Origin: Clostridiales bacterium
Lineage (GTDB): Bacteria; Bacillota; Clostridia; TANB77; CAG-508
Direction of reading: 5' to 3'
Assembly: GCA_004553715.1 (NCBI GenBank)
Contig: SFKP01000010.1
Span: 39,013 to 103,012, forward strand
DNA length: 64,000 bases
The notes under the pieces: model-generated
What the model was told of the DNA's origin: nothing
Database searches by the model: none
What the model saw: the letters and a program-made list of their open reading frames with translations, nothing else
Shown: positions 40,337-49,614 of the stretch, piece by piece
Layout: each line of letters opens with the position of its first letter
How positions within the stretch are numbered: position 1 is the first letter of the stretch
Made by a program: the position numbers and the translations under genes

Positions 40337-40801
40337 CTATTCTTTTGTAGTTGAACCAAATCCGCCTTCTCTTACTGCCTCAGCAGAATCTTCATCTGCT
40401 ACCAAATATTTTTGAAATATTGCTTGTCCTATGGCGTCTCCTTTTTTTATCTCAATATCTTCTTCTTTTATATTGTAAAATGCGAACATAATGTGTCCAT
40501 CATTATCTTTATTGCCATAATAATCGCTATCTACTACACCTATACTGTTTGCAAGAATTAGTCCTTTTTTGCCTGGATTAGAGCTTCTGTTGGCTAAAAT
40601 AAGTACTTCATCTTCTCCCATATATGCTTTTACACCTGTTTTTACCAGTGTAGGTTTCATACCTTTTTTAAAGCTTGGAATTACTGTGTCTTCTGCTGCT
40701 TCTACATCATACCCTGCTGAATATTTTGTTTTTCTTTCTGGCAAATTTATATTCCAATCTTCAAATCCTTTTGCTACTTCAAATCCTCTTTTTTTCTCCA
40801 T
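40337..40801 (-). CDS. dut: dUTP diphosphatase
   Basis: Dut removes dUTP and makes dUMP for thymidylate. All five trimeric dUTPase motifs appear: SAGYDVEAAED, RSSNPGKKGL, GVVDSDYYGN, KKGDAIGQAIFQKY and the C-terminal GGFGSTTK. The start is taken at 40801 because a purine-rich AAAGGAATGAG lies 10-20 bp upstream; the frame is also open for ten further residues. Length is 154. Confidence 0.92.
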   Translation of the reverse strand: MEKKRGFEVAKGFEDWNINLPERKTKYSAGYDVEAAEDTVIPSFKKGMKPTLVKTGVKAYMGEDEVLILANRSSNPGKKGLILANSIGVVDSDYYGNKDNDGHIMFAFYNIKEEDIEIKKGDAIGQAIFQKYLVADEDSAEAVREGGFGSTTKE

Positions 40802-40932
40802 TTTTAATCTCATTCCTTTCAAATTTTTCAACTAATATCTTGTATCAAATCATTTCATATCATAATATATTATATTATAAAGGTTCTATTTTTTGCAAGC
40901 CTTTAAATTTAATATTTTAAAAGGTGAAAAAT

Positions 40933-41169
40933 ATGCTACTTTTTACATTAGATAGTCTTCCTCTTAATTATTGTGGCATAGTTAAAAATATACGATGTGC
41001 TCCTAATACTAAAAGAAGGCTTTTAGATTTAGGACTTGTAAAGGACACTAAAATCACACCCATTTTAAATAATCCTATGGGTGACCCTGTTGCTTATGAA
41101 ATCAGAGGAAGCACAATTGCACTTAGAAAAGAAGATTCAAAACTAATAGATGTTACAATTAATTTGTAG
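40933..41169 (+). CDS. feoA: Ferrous iron transport protein A
   Basis: FeoA is a small SH3-like cytosolic partner of the Fe2+ transporter FeoB. The 78 residues contain TKRRLLDLGLVKDTKITP and NNPMGDPVAYEIRGSTIALRKED, the family's core. The ATG at 40933 is preceded by AAGGTG. feoB follows after 46 bp. No Fur box was found in the short upstream region, which I could judge only by eye. Confidence 0.93.
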   Translation: MLLFTLDSLPLNYCGIVKNIRCAPNTKRRLLDLGLVKDTKITPILNNPMGDPVAYEIRGSTIALRKEDSKLIDVTINL

Positions 41170-41215
41170 CATCTATTAGTTTTCCTTCATATATTACAAT
41201 AAGATTGGGGGGACT

Positions 41216-43351
41216 ATGGGACTTACAAAAAATTCTACTGGTAACAGTTTATTAAATAATGATATTTTAGTTAAAAATAATTTTGATTATAAGATTGCTA
41301 TTGCTGGGAATCCAAATGTTGGGAAAAGCACTATTTTCAATGCTTTAACAGGAATGCATCAACATACTCGGAAATTGGCCACGGAAAAACCGTTGAAAAT
41401 GCTTCTGGCATTTTTTCTTACCATAATAAAAATTTTCTTTTAGTTGATATTCCTGGTACATATTCTATTATGTCTAATTCTGAAGAAGAAGAAATCGCAA
41501 GAGATTTCTTATGTTTTGGAGATGCTCAAGCTACACTTGTAATTGTCGATGCAACATGTTTGGAGAGAAATCTTAATTTAGTATATCAAATTTTGGAAAT
41601 AACAAATAATGTAATTGTGTGTGTAAACTTATTAGATGAAGCTAAAAAGAAAGGTATAAATATTAATTTAAAGCTTTTAAGTAAAATCTTAGGTGTTCCT
41701 GTTGTTGGCACTGTTGCAAGGAAGAAAAAATCTTTAAATAACTTGATTTCTGTAATGTATAAAGTTTGCTCAGGCACCATAAAATGCAGTCCAAATCCGG
41801 TTAAATATAATGATGATATTGAAAAAGTAGTGTCTAAATTATTACCTATTGTAACTAACATTTTGCCAAAACAATATTTATATCTTTCAAAATGGATTAC
41901 TATGAAAATAATTGATGGAGATAAAAAGATTTTATCTTCTATTGAAAACTTTACCTCTACAAATCTTCATAGTGCATCTATTGTTAAGGTTTTAGAAAAC
42001 ATTAATTTAGATATTTCTACTAATTTTTCTTTTAGGGATTCTGTAATTTCTAATATAATTGCTACTGCTGAAACTGTAGCTTTAAAGGTATGCTCTTTCG
42101 AAAAAGAAAATTATAATTTACGAGATATTAAAATAGATAAAATTCTAACGTCAAAATCTTTAGGTTTTCCTATAATGATTATATTTTTAGGTATAATATT
42201 TTGGATTACTATTGTTGGGGCAAATTATCCTTCAGAATTACTTTCAAAACTTTTTAGTTATATACAAGAAAAGTTAGTTTTACTCTTTGATTTTCTAAAA
42301 ATTGCTCCTTGGCTCAAAGGAGTATTAATAGATGGAATGTACAAAACTGTGAGTTGGGTAGTCGCTGTAATGCTACCACCTATGGCAATATTTTTTCCCT
42401 TATTTACTTTACTTGAAGATTTAGGATATCTTCCACGTATTGCATTTAATTTAGACAAATGTTTTAAAAAAGCTTGTAGCTCCCGGAAAGCAAGCTCTAA
42501 CTATGTGTATGGGATTTGGATGTAATGCTTGTCGGAGTAGTAGGTGCTAGAATTATAGATTCTCCTCGTGAAAAGCTTCTTGCAATACTGACAAATGTAT
42601 TTGTGCCTTGTAATGGTCGTTTTCCATTTTTAATTACTGTCGCAACAATTTTTATATCAAGTTATTTTAATAGCAATTTTTCTTCCATTATTTCCACTAT
42701 GGTCGTTTTAGGAATTGTTTTACTTGGTATATTTTTAACAATCTTAGTATCCAAAATATTATCAAAAACTATTTTAAAAGGTGTACCTTCTTCATTTATA
42801 CTAGAGCTTCCACCTTACAGGAAGCCACAAGTAGGAAAAATCTTAGTAAGGTCGCTTTTTGATAGAACTTTATTTGTGCTTCGGAAGAGCCGTTTCAGTT
42901 GCTGCGCCTGTTGGTATTGTTATTTGGATTTTTGCAAATCTTAATATAAATGGAATAAGTATTCTTTCACATGTTGCTTTATTTTTAGACCCATTTGCAA
43001 AACTTATGGGACTTGACCGGCTATATTCTTACTGCTTTTTTACTTGGAATGCCTGCAAATGAAATAGTTTTGCCAATTATTTTAATGGCATACATTAACC
43101 ATGGCACATTAGTTGACTTAGGTTCCACATCTTCTATTGGCGAAATTTTAAAAAATAATGGGTGGACATTGCTTACTGCAATTAATGTTATGATTTTTAC
43201 ATTACTACATTTTCCTTGTACGACAACATTAATAACAATAAAAAAAGAAACGAACAGTCTAAAATGGACTATTTATTCCTTTTTAATACCAACTATTTTA
43301 GGAATTCTTGTTTGCATGACGACAACATTGTTTTATAATATACTGGTTTAA
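41216..43351 (+). CDS. feoB: Ferrous iron transporter FeoB, +1 recoded at six CGG codons
   Basis: FeoB is a GTPase-coupled Fe2+ permease. Six in-frame CGG codons (41369, 41382, 42484, 42533, 42882, 43018) break the gene into short frames, yet skipping the C each time gives one frame with no stop, 709 residues. It reads GNPNVGKST, then HTGNWPGKTVE (two shifts), DIPGT (G3), [13 protein letters not shown] (G4), [25 protein letters not shown] (two shifts), [13 protein letters not shown] and [17 protein letters not shown], all as in the family. Each shift lands on a conserved Gly (five GGA, one GGC). GGGGGGA precedes the ATG. Classical reading would call this a six-fold pseudogene. Confidence 0.92.
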
Positions 43352-43355
43352 AACA

Positions 43356-43387
43356 AATGGGTGGAACAAAGCTTCTGTCCACCCATT
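43356..43387. terminator. Hairpin between convergent feoB and clpC
   Basis: AATGGGTGGA and TCCACCCATT arms around a 12-nt loop. It lies 4 bp after the feoB stop and 7 bp before the clpC stop. The T-run is poor, so termination is plausible, not certain. Confidence 0.5.
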
Positions 43388-43393
43388 ACATCT

Positions 43394-45832
43394 TTATTTA
43401 CTTACATACACTAGTTTATCATCTTTTATAGTAAGCGATACTTTGTCTCCTTCTTTTATCTTTCCATCAAGTATGTCTTCTGCAAGTTTATCTTCTAGTA
43501 TATTTTGTATAGCCCTTCTTAGTGGTCTTGCACCATATGTTGTATCTGTTCCGTGCTTTACAATATATTGTTTTACCTTTTTATCTACTTTTATTTGAAT
43601 GTTTTGCTCACTCATTCTCTTTATTACTTCAGATATCATTATGTCTGCTATTTTTTCTAGTTCCTCTTCTGTTAGTTTATGGAACACTATTATTTCATCT
43701 ATACGGTTTAATAGCTCTGGTCTAAAGTTTTTCTTTAATTCTGACATTACTTCATTTTTAATTATGTTATATTCTTTTTCTTTATCTTCTTCTTTAATAA
43801 ATCCCAGAGATTTTTGTTCTGTAATTTTTCTTGCTCCAATGTTTGAAGTCATTATAATTACTGTATTTTTAAAGTCTACGACTCTTCCGTGTGAATCAGT
43901 TAGCCTTCCATCATCTAATATTTGAAGTAGCATATTTAAAACATCTGGATGTGCTTTTTCGATTTCATCAAATAGAATAACTGAGTATGGCTTTCTTCTT
44001 ATCTTTTCTGTTAATCCTCCACCTTCATCAAATCCTACATATCCAGGAGGAGAACCTATCATTTTAGAAGTTGAATGTGACTCCATATATTCAGACATAT
44101 CTACTCTTATAATTGAATTTTCATCTCCAAATAAGCTTTCTGCCAATGCCTTTGAAAGTTCTGTCTTTCCTACACCTGTTGGTCCTAAAAATAAGAATGA
44201 ACCTATTGGTCTTTTTGGATCTTTTAAACCAACTCTTCCTCTTTTTATTGCTTTTGCAACAGCTGATACTGCTTCTTCTTGCCCTATTACTCTTTGATGC
44301 AATGATTTTTCTAGATTTTTTAATCTTTCATTTTCGTTTTCACTTATTTTTTGTACTGGTATTCCTGTCCAATTTGCAACAGCTTCTGCAATATCTTCTT
44401 TACTAATAGTTCTTATTTTTTTATTATTTTCTTCTTTCCACTTGTCTTTTTCAGCTTTTAGTTCTGCTTTCGCAGCTCTTTCCTCATCTCTTAATTTAGC
44501 TGCTTTCTCAAAATTTTGTGATTGTATAGCTTCTTCTTTGGCACTTATCATTTCTTTTATTTTTTCTTCTTTTTCTTTTATTTCGCTAGGCTCTGTATAT
44601 GTCTTTAGTTTTGCTTTTGATGAAGCCTCATCAATTAAGTCTATTGCCTTATCTGGCATATATCTATCTGTAATATATCTTCCTGCAAGTTTTGTTGCAG
44701 TCTCAATTGCTTCATCTGTAATTTTAACATTATGATGAGCCTCATACTTATCGCGTAGACCTTTTAAAATTTTAATCGTATCTTCCTCATTTGGCTCATT
44801 TACTGTAATTGGCTGAAATCTTCTTTCTAATGCGCTGTCCTTTTCAATGTATTTTCTATATTCATTAAGTGTTGTTGCACCAATAATTTGAACTTCTCCT
44901 CTTGCAAGTAGTGGTTTTAAAATATTTGCTGCATCTATTGCTCCTTCGGCTGCTCCTGCACCTACTATAGTATGGATTTCATCTATGAATAGAATAACAT
45001 CTCCAGCTTTTTTTACCTCTTTTAAAGCTTTTTTTATTCTTTCTTCAAAATCGCCTCTATACTTTGCACCTGCTACCATTCCGGAAATATCTAATGTGAC
45101 AACTCTTTTATTTTTTAAAACTTCTGGGACATTTCCTGCAACAATTTCTTGTGCTAAGCCTTCTACTACTGCAGTTTTTCCAACCCCTGGTTCTCCTATC
45201 AAGCAAGGATTATTTTTTGTTCTTCTAGATAGTATTTGTATTATTCTTTCGATTTCAGTTTCTCTTCCTATTACTGGATCTAATTTCCCTTCTAAAGCAG
45301 CTTTACTTAAATCGCTTCCAAACTGATTTAAAGTTGGAGTTTGATTGTAGCTTGCTAAGTTTGTTTTTTCACTTTTTTCTTCTTCTGAATTTGGTTCATA
45401 ATCATTTATAACTTTTATAATTTCATTGTATAATTTTTGTGGATTTACATTTAATTCTAGCATTATTCTAACTGCTATACTATCTCCTTCTCTCATTATA
45501 CCTATTAATAAATGCTCTGTTCCTATATATTCTGAACCTAAACGTCTTGCTTCTCTAAAGGCATTTTCAATTACTCTTTTTGTTCTAGGAGTAAGTCCCA
45601 AAGTTCCTTTAATTCCTTTATCTCCTAATCCAACTAAAGTTTCAATTTTTTCTAATATGTTTTCTTCTGTAATATTTTGATTTTCCAAAACTTTGCTTGC
45701 AATGCCTGTGCCTTCTTTTACTAGTCCATATAATAGATGTTCTGTTCCTATATAACTATGTCCTAAGTCAATTGCTATATTATTTGCAATTTCTAGTGCA
45801 ATTTCTGCACTTTTAGTAAATTTATATGCCAT
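43394..45832 (-). CDS. clpC: ATP-dependent Clp protease ATPase subunit ClpC
   Basis: ClpC is the AAA+ unfoldase that works with ClpP and recognises arginine-phosphorylated proteins. The N-domain (MAYKFTKSAEIALEIA) is followed by NBD1 with GEPGVGKTA, a coiled middle domain with a UVR-like motif (about residues 405-460) and NBD2 with GPTGVGKTEL. Length 812. The ATG at 45832 is used because AAGGTGGG precedes it. It is the last gene of the ctsR operon. Confidence 0.97.
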   Translation of the reverse strand: MAYKFTKSAEIALEIANNIAIDLGHSYIGTEHLLYGLVKEGTGIASKVLENQNITEENILEKIETLVGLGDKGIKGTLGLTPRTKRVIENAFREARRLGSEYIGTEHLLIGIMREGDSIAVRIMLELNVNPQKLYNEIIKVINDYEPNSEEEKSEKTNLASYNQTPTLNQFGSDLSKAALEGKLDPVIGRETEIERIIQILSRRTKNNPCLIGEPGVGKTAVVEGLAQEIVAGNVPEVLKNKRVVTLDISGMVAGAKYRGDFEERIKKALKEVKKAGDVILFIDEIHTIVGAGAAEGAIDAANILKPLLARGEVQIIGATTLNEYRKYIEKDSALERRFQPITVNEPNEEDTIKILKGLRDKYEAHHNVKITDEAIETATKLAGRYITDRYMPDKAIDLIDEASSKAKLKTYTEPSEIKEKEEKIKEMISAKEEAIQSQNFEKAAKLRDEERAAKAELKAEKDKWKEENNKKIRTISKEDIAEAVANWTGIPVQKISENENERLKNLEKSLHQRVIGQEEAVSAVAKAIKRGRVGLKDPKRPIGSFLFLGPTGVGKTELSKALAESLFGDENSIIRVDMSEYMESHSTSKMIGSPPGYVGFDEGGGLTEKIRRKPYSVILFDEIEKAHPDVLNMLLQILDDGRLTDSHGRVVDFKNTVIIMTSNIGARKITEQKSLGFIKEEDKEKEYNIIKNEVMSELKKNFRPELLNRIDEIIVFHKLTEEELEKIADIMISEVIKRMSEQNIQIKVDKKVKQYIVKHGTDTTYGARPLRRAIQNILEDKLAEDILDGKIKEGDKVSLTIKDDKLVYVSK

Positions 45833-45848
45833 ATTATTTCCCACCTTT

Positions 45849-46859
45849 CTATTTATTTATAATTTGTTTAATTATTTTTGCTCTTTCTATATCTTCATCA
45901 TAATTATCTAAAGTTTTACCTAAGTATTTCTGCAACGTTGCAGGTTTTGTGTATACTTCTAGTTCGTTTACTTTTGCATCTGTTAGTTCTTCAATAATAC
46001 CTAAATCTACACCTAATCTTATTTCTGATAAAATTTTTATACATTCTTCATAAGATATTTTTCTTGAATATGCTAATATTCCATATAGCCTATATATTCT
46101 ATCTTCTAATTCTATATTGCCTTTAAGAAGTATTTCTCTTGCAGCCTTTTCTTGCTCTATTATTTTTTCTACAATAATACTCATTTTCTTAATTGTCTCT
46201 GCTTCTGTTATTCCTAATGTCTGTTTAGTAGATATTTTATAAATATTTCCTTTTGCAGATAACCTTTCGCCATATATTCCACTTACATTCATATCAAACC
46301 CACTTATAATATTTAACATTTTGTTAATGTTTCCGGTTTTTGCAAGTGCTGGTAGATGTACCATTACAGAAGCTTTTAATCCGGTTCCTACAGCTGCTAA
46401 ACAATTACTTAAAAATCCAAATTTATTATTATATGCATAATTTATTTCTTTTTCCAACTTTTCATCTATCTCTAATGCTAATGCTAAATTTCCTTTTAAA
46501 TTTTCTCCTGCTGAAAATACCTGTATTCTAATGTGATCTTCTTCGTTTATCATTATACATATATTTTCTTCATCATTTATTGCAATTGCACCATATTGAT
46601 TTTGCGAAAATTCTGGACTTATTAAGTGTTTTTCTACTAAACTGTCTTTTGTTATTTTGTCCATATCTTTTAATAATAAAAATTTTAATCCATATCCAAT
46701 ATTTCCTATTGCATTTTCTGTAATAGACAATACTTTTTCAAAGTCATCTTTACGCATTTTATTTATAAAAGGAATCTCTTTTATATTTCTTGCTAATCTA
46801 ATTCTAGAGCTTCTTACTATATCTGATTTATTTCCTGTTTCTAAATACCAATTTGCCAT
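45849..46859 (-). CDS. mcsB: Protein-arginine kinase McsB
   Basis: McsB phosphorylates arginine residues, including those of CtsR, marking proteins for ClpCP. The 336-residue protein has the phosphagen-kinase fold: SSRIRLARNI near residue 17, an INEEDHIRIQ segment, and GLKASVMVHLPAL. The C-terminal segment with the regulatory arginine pocket is present. It lies 20 bp downstream of mcsA and 16 bp from clpC. Confidence 0.95.
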   Translation of the reverse strand: MANWYLETGNKSDIVRSSRIRLARNIKEIPFINKMRKDDFEKVLSITENAIGNIGYGLKFLLLKDMDKITKDSLVEKHLISPEFSQNQYGAIAINDEENICIMINEEDHIRIQVFSAGENLKGNLALALEIDEKLEKEINYAYNNKFGFLSNCLAAVGTGLKASVMVHLPALAKTGNINKMLNIISGFDMNVSGIYGERLSAKGNIYKISTKQTLGITEAETIKKMSIIVEKIIEQEKAAREILLKGNIELEDRIYRLYGILAYSRKISYEECIKILSEIRLGVDLGIIEELTDAKVNELEVYTKPATLQKYLGKTLDNYDEDIERAKIIKQIINK

Positions 46860-46878
46860 TTTTTTATCACATTCCTTT

Positions 46879-47430
46879 CTAATTATTTTCTTTTTCTTTT
46901 ATTTCATCTCTTATCTTTGCAGCATCTTCGTATCTTTCATCTTTTATTGCATCTTTTAATTTTCTTTGCAATTCATCAATTTCTCGTTTTTTATCATTTT
47001 TTTCTTTTTTTATTATTTTTGGCTTTTCTTTGTTTTCATCAATTGTTTCAAAGCTTCCTTTTCTTCCCAAATATTCGCTACTTCCTTGCACTCTTCTTAG
47101 AATTTGATCTATTTCATCTTCAAAAGTATCATAACAATCTGCACATCCTAATTTACCTGTATTTAAAAAGTCTTTATATGTCATATTGCAGGTTTTACAT
47201 TTAAGCATATTTGGGTTTTCGCTAAACAAAGGTAATAAATCATTTTTCTCATATTCTGACAAGAAATCTCCAAAAAAGCTTGAAAAATCAATAGGTAATT
47301 TCAAACTCATTTTATTTATACCAAGCTTTCTACTACATTCCTCACATAACATCATTTCTCTTTTGTTTCCATTAATTATTTCTGTATATCTAACTGTTGC
47401 TTCATTTTCTCTACAATTATCACATAACAT
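46879..47430 (-). CDS. mcsA: McsA, zinc-binding activator of McsB
   Basis: McsA activates McsB. Two zinc-binding parts are seen: CDNCRENEATVRYTE and CEECSRKLG in the N-terminus, then CKTCNMTYKDF ... GKLGCADCYDTF (about residues 77-102). The end has a UVR-like helix (ELQRKLKDAIKDERYEDAAKIRDEI). At 183 residues it is complete. Operon order ctsR-mcsA-mcsB-clpC is standard. Confidence 0.95.
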   Translation of the reverse strand: MLCDNCRENEATVRYTEIINGNKREMMLCEECSRKLGINKMSLKLPIDFSSFFGDFLSEYEKNDLLPLFSENPNMLKCKTCNMTYKDFLNTGKLGCADCYDTFEDEIDQILRRVQGSSEYLGRKGSFETIDENKEKPKIIKKEKNDKKREIDELQRKLKDAIKDERYEDAAKIRDEIKEKENN

Positions 47431-47442
47431 AATCCATTCCTC

Positions 47443-47893
47443 CTATTCATCAATTAAATTTAAGAGCATATTTTTAAAGATGCTTGCTCTTAGCTCATCT
47501 TTTATATTTTGTACAATATTTAGCACATTATCACTTGTTGCAACTTTTAACAATTTGGCTTCTTTTTCAGTTATCAGATTATATGTCAATAAATTTCCTA
47601 TATATATGTCTATATCGTTAGAAGTCACTTTATTTCCCATATTTTCTATAATGTGCATTAAGTATTCATTTTTTGTTAAATCAACTTTTTTTATTATGAT
47701 ATGTCCTCCGACCACCTCTCCTGCTTTCTACATAATAACCTTGCGAAGGTCTAAATCTTGTTGAAATTACATAATTTATTTGTGAAGGTACACAATTAAA
47801 CTGTTCTGCTAAGTCATTTCTTTGTATTTCAACATAATCTTCATCACTTAATAAATCTTTTATAAATTTTTCTATTATATCTGACATTTTCAT
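47443..47893 (-). CDS. ctsR: Stress repressor CtsR, +1 recoded at CGG in the wing
   Basis: CtsR represses clp genes and is released by heat or arginine phosphorylation. From 47893 the frame encodes [26 protein letters not shown] and YVESRRGG, then GGT CGG at 47708-47710. Skipping the C continues with [17 protein letters not shown], so the wing reads RRGGGGHI as in other CtsR. Full length becomes 149 residues. Without the shift only a 70-residue form lacking the end of the wing and the dimerisation/McsB region would be made. A canonical operator lies right upstream, so CtsR controls itself. Confidence 0.93.
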
Positions 47894-47909
47894 TTAATTA
47901 TCACTCCTT

Positions 47910-47932
47910 TTTGACTTTGACTTTCTTTGACC
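47910..47932 (-). promoter_or_regulatory. CtsR operator (three tandem heptads)
   Basis: On the minus strand GGTCAAA-GAA-AGTCAAA matches the CtsR box, followed directly by a further AGTCAAA that overlaps by one base. It overlaps the predicted transcription start of the operon, as expected for repression. Confidence 0.9.
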
Positions 47933-47943
47933 TTCATGTTTAA

Positions 47944-47971
47944 ATTATATCATCACCTGAAGATTAGTCAA
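47944..47971 (-). promoter_or_regulatory. SigA-type promoter of the ctsR operon
   Basis: Minus-strand TTGACT (47966-47971) and TATAAT (47944-47949) are separated by 16 bp, upstream of the CtsR operator and ctsR. Confidence 0.8.
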
Positions 47972-48081
47972 TCAATAAAAGCACTTGATTTAGTTTTTTT
48001 TGAGTGTTGTTAGTCGTTTTTTGTATTGTTTCCTCATGTTTTCGCATTATTTCTTTTTTTGTCTTTCTTTTTTGATTTTTT

Positions 48082-48200
48082 AGCTTAAGTTTTGGTCTAG
48101 AGGTTTTTAGCAACTTTTTATTTTAATATTAAAAAATGAATTAATTTTTGGTTTTGAATTTTAAAAAATCCTTGAAAATCGCTAGACAAAAACTTAAGTC
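48082..48200. repeat. Degenerate inverted repeat in the gap before the small secreted protein gene
   Basis: The region 47972-48286 has no gene. It holds an imperfect inverted pair, GCTTAAGTTTTGGTCTAG (48083) with CTAGACAAAAACTTAAG (48182), whose core and the following TCCCC resemble the family C hairpins at 795 and 63412. A TTGACT / TATTAT promoter-like pair near 48234-48265 precedes the next gene. Confidence 0.4.
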
Positions 48201-48286
48201 CCCCTGTCTGAAGGTGTCACTTTGTCTTTTTCTCTTGACTTTTTATTATTTATTTTATATTATTGTTTTGTCAAGGAGATTGTATT

Positions 48287-48574
48287 ATGAAATTTTTAAA
48301 AATTGCAATTGTTTTTATTTTTTTATTTTGTATAAATTTTACTTGTGTTTATGCTATTGATATGTATCTTAATGATACTTCTAATAATGTTGATACTGTA
48401 GAACCTTCTAACACTGTTTCTAATTCTGCTTCTCATAAAACAACTATTGTCACTTCTCGTGAAGCTACGGCGGATACTTCTTTAACAGTTTCTGACATTA
48501 TCAATATTATATTAATTGCTATTGGCATTGTTATTATACTTTTAGCTGTTGCAATTCTTATAAGGAATAAATAG
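48287..48574 (+). CDS. Small membrane/secreted protein, unknown
   Basis: A 95-residue protein with an N-terminal signal-like helix (FLKIAIVFIFLFCINFTCVYA), a Ser/Thr/Asn-rich middle and a C-terminal membrane helix (IINIILIAIGIVIILLAVAIL). The ATG at 48287 has AAGGAG upstream. It resembles the next gene in layout (signal, low-complexity Thr/Asn linker, C-terminal helix), so the pair may be related surface proteins. No family recognised. Confidence 0.6.
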   Translation: MKFLKIAIVFIFLFCINFTCVYAIDMYLNDTSNNVDTVEPSNTVSNSASHKTTIVTSREATADTSLTVSDIINIILIAIGIVIILLAVAILIRNK

Positions 48575-48649
48575 CATATAATTTAATGAATAAATTTTTT
48601 AATTTTTTTGAATAATATTATTGAACTTATTTTTTTAGGAGGTAAAACT

Positions 48650-49051
48650 ATGTATAAAAAGAGTCTAATAATATTATCCATTTTTTTTATTACTTTATTC
48701 ATAACATCCTTCTCTTTTGCGACAACTAATGAAGTAAAAAATACTATGAACTCTGCTACTAATACTGTTGTAAATGGTGTAGATGATTTGGGTAAAAGTG
48801 TAAGAAATGGCATTGGTAATGTTGAAAATGGTATTGAAGATGCTATTACTGATAAAGATAATAATATCGGAAATAATAAAATGACAGCTCAAAGTGCAAT
48901 TTCTACTAATAATGGATATAATACTACAAGAACTGCAACTGCAGGAACTACAACAACAACTGCTAATATGTGGGTTTGGATATTAATAGCCGTAGCTGCA
49001 ATTGTTGTCATTGGTCTTGTTTGGTACTATACTGCACAAGATAATAAATAA
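48650..49051 (+). CDS. Small membrane protein with Thr-rich linker, unknown
   Basis: A 133-residue protein with a signal-like N-terminal helix (residues 6-24), an Asn/Asp-rich region, a Thr-rich stretch around residue 100, and a C-terminal membrane helix MWVWILIAVAAIVVIGLVWYY. The TTAGGAGG site fixes the ATG at 48650. Layout is the same as in the preceding gene. Function unknown. Confidence 0.65.
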   Translation: MYKKSLIILSIFFITLFITSFSFATTNEVKNTMNSATNTVVNGVDDLGKSVRNGIGNVENGIEDAITDKDNNIGNNKMTAQSAISTNNGYNTTRTATAGTTTTTANMWVWILIAVAAIVVIGLVWYYTAQDNK

Positions 49052-49070
49052 ATTAAATATGTACTTTTAA

Positions 49071-49108
49071 AAATAAATATGGTATACTAATACCATATTT
49101 ATTTTATG
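49071..49108 (+). terminator. Terminator before smpB
   Basis: AAATAAATATGGTA and TACCATATTTATTT arms with a 6-nt loop, just after the 133-residue gene. Confidence 0.6.
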
Positions 49109-49123
49109 AAAGGGAAATTTGCT

Positions 49124-49545
49124 ATGAATAATATAATAGCTAAAAATCCTGTTGCTAGACATAATTACACTATTTCAGATACAATAGAGGCTGGAATTGT
49201 TTTATCTGGCACAGAAATTAAATCAATAAAGATAGCTTTGCTACTATAAAAAATGGCGAGGCTTTTATCTGCAATTTACATATTAGCCCTTATGAGTTTG
49301 GCAATATTTATAATAAAGATCCATTAAGAGATCGAAAATTGCTTTTATCTAAAAAAGAAATTAATAAATTGATTGGATTGACTAAACAAAAAGGAATATC
49401 TCTTGTCCCTATATCTTTATATTTTAAAGGAAATTTTGTAAAAGTAGAACTTGGAATTGGTAAAGGTAAAAAATTATATGATAAAAGACAAGATATTGCA
49501 AAAAAAGATGCCGAGATGAAGATTCGAAGGCTTTCTGCAGATTAG
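49124..49545 (+). pseudogene. smpB: SmpB with an internal deletion and frameshift
   Basis: SmpB delivers tmRNA to stalled ribosomes. The frame opens [35 protein letters not shown] and then shifts; the rest ([24 protein letters not shown] ... [15 protein letters not shown]) follows in another frame. Compared with the family, the RxGKxNLK segment between IKSI and DS is missing, a gap of about 22 nt near 49230-49236. No CGG is involved. The product would stop after a few residues beyond the gap. It may be a real lesion or an assembly fault; the ribosome-rescue system could be affected. Confidence 0.8.
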
Positions 49546-49614
49546 CCTATCATTTATATTCTTTGTAAATTTGGACATACTAACTAAGATAATAATTTAA
49601 TTATGGAGGTTAGT

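Noticed and set aside
41216..43351. CGG reassigned to another amino acid (Trp or Gln, as in some bacteria)
   Set aside because: A simple reassignment would keep the frame, but here the conserved sequence continues only in the +1 frame.
41216..43351. Classical P-site +1 slippage as in prfB
   Set aside because: The preceding codons (ACT, CCA, TCC, TGT, CTT, GAC, GCA, AGC, GAT, ATA, GGT, ACC) share no slippery pattern, there is no stop codon at the site, and no internal Shine-Dalgarno is consistently placed.
47972..48286. A tmRNA or other structured RNA in the gap upstream of 48287
   Set aside because: No tRNA-like ends or tag-peptide frame could be seen; the stretch is A/T-rich with only a weak inverted repeat.
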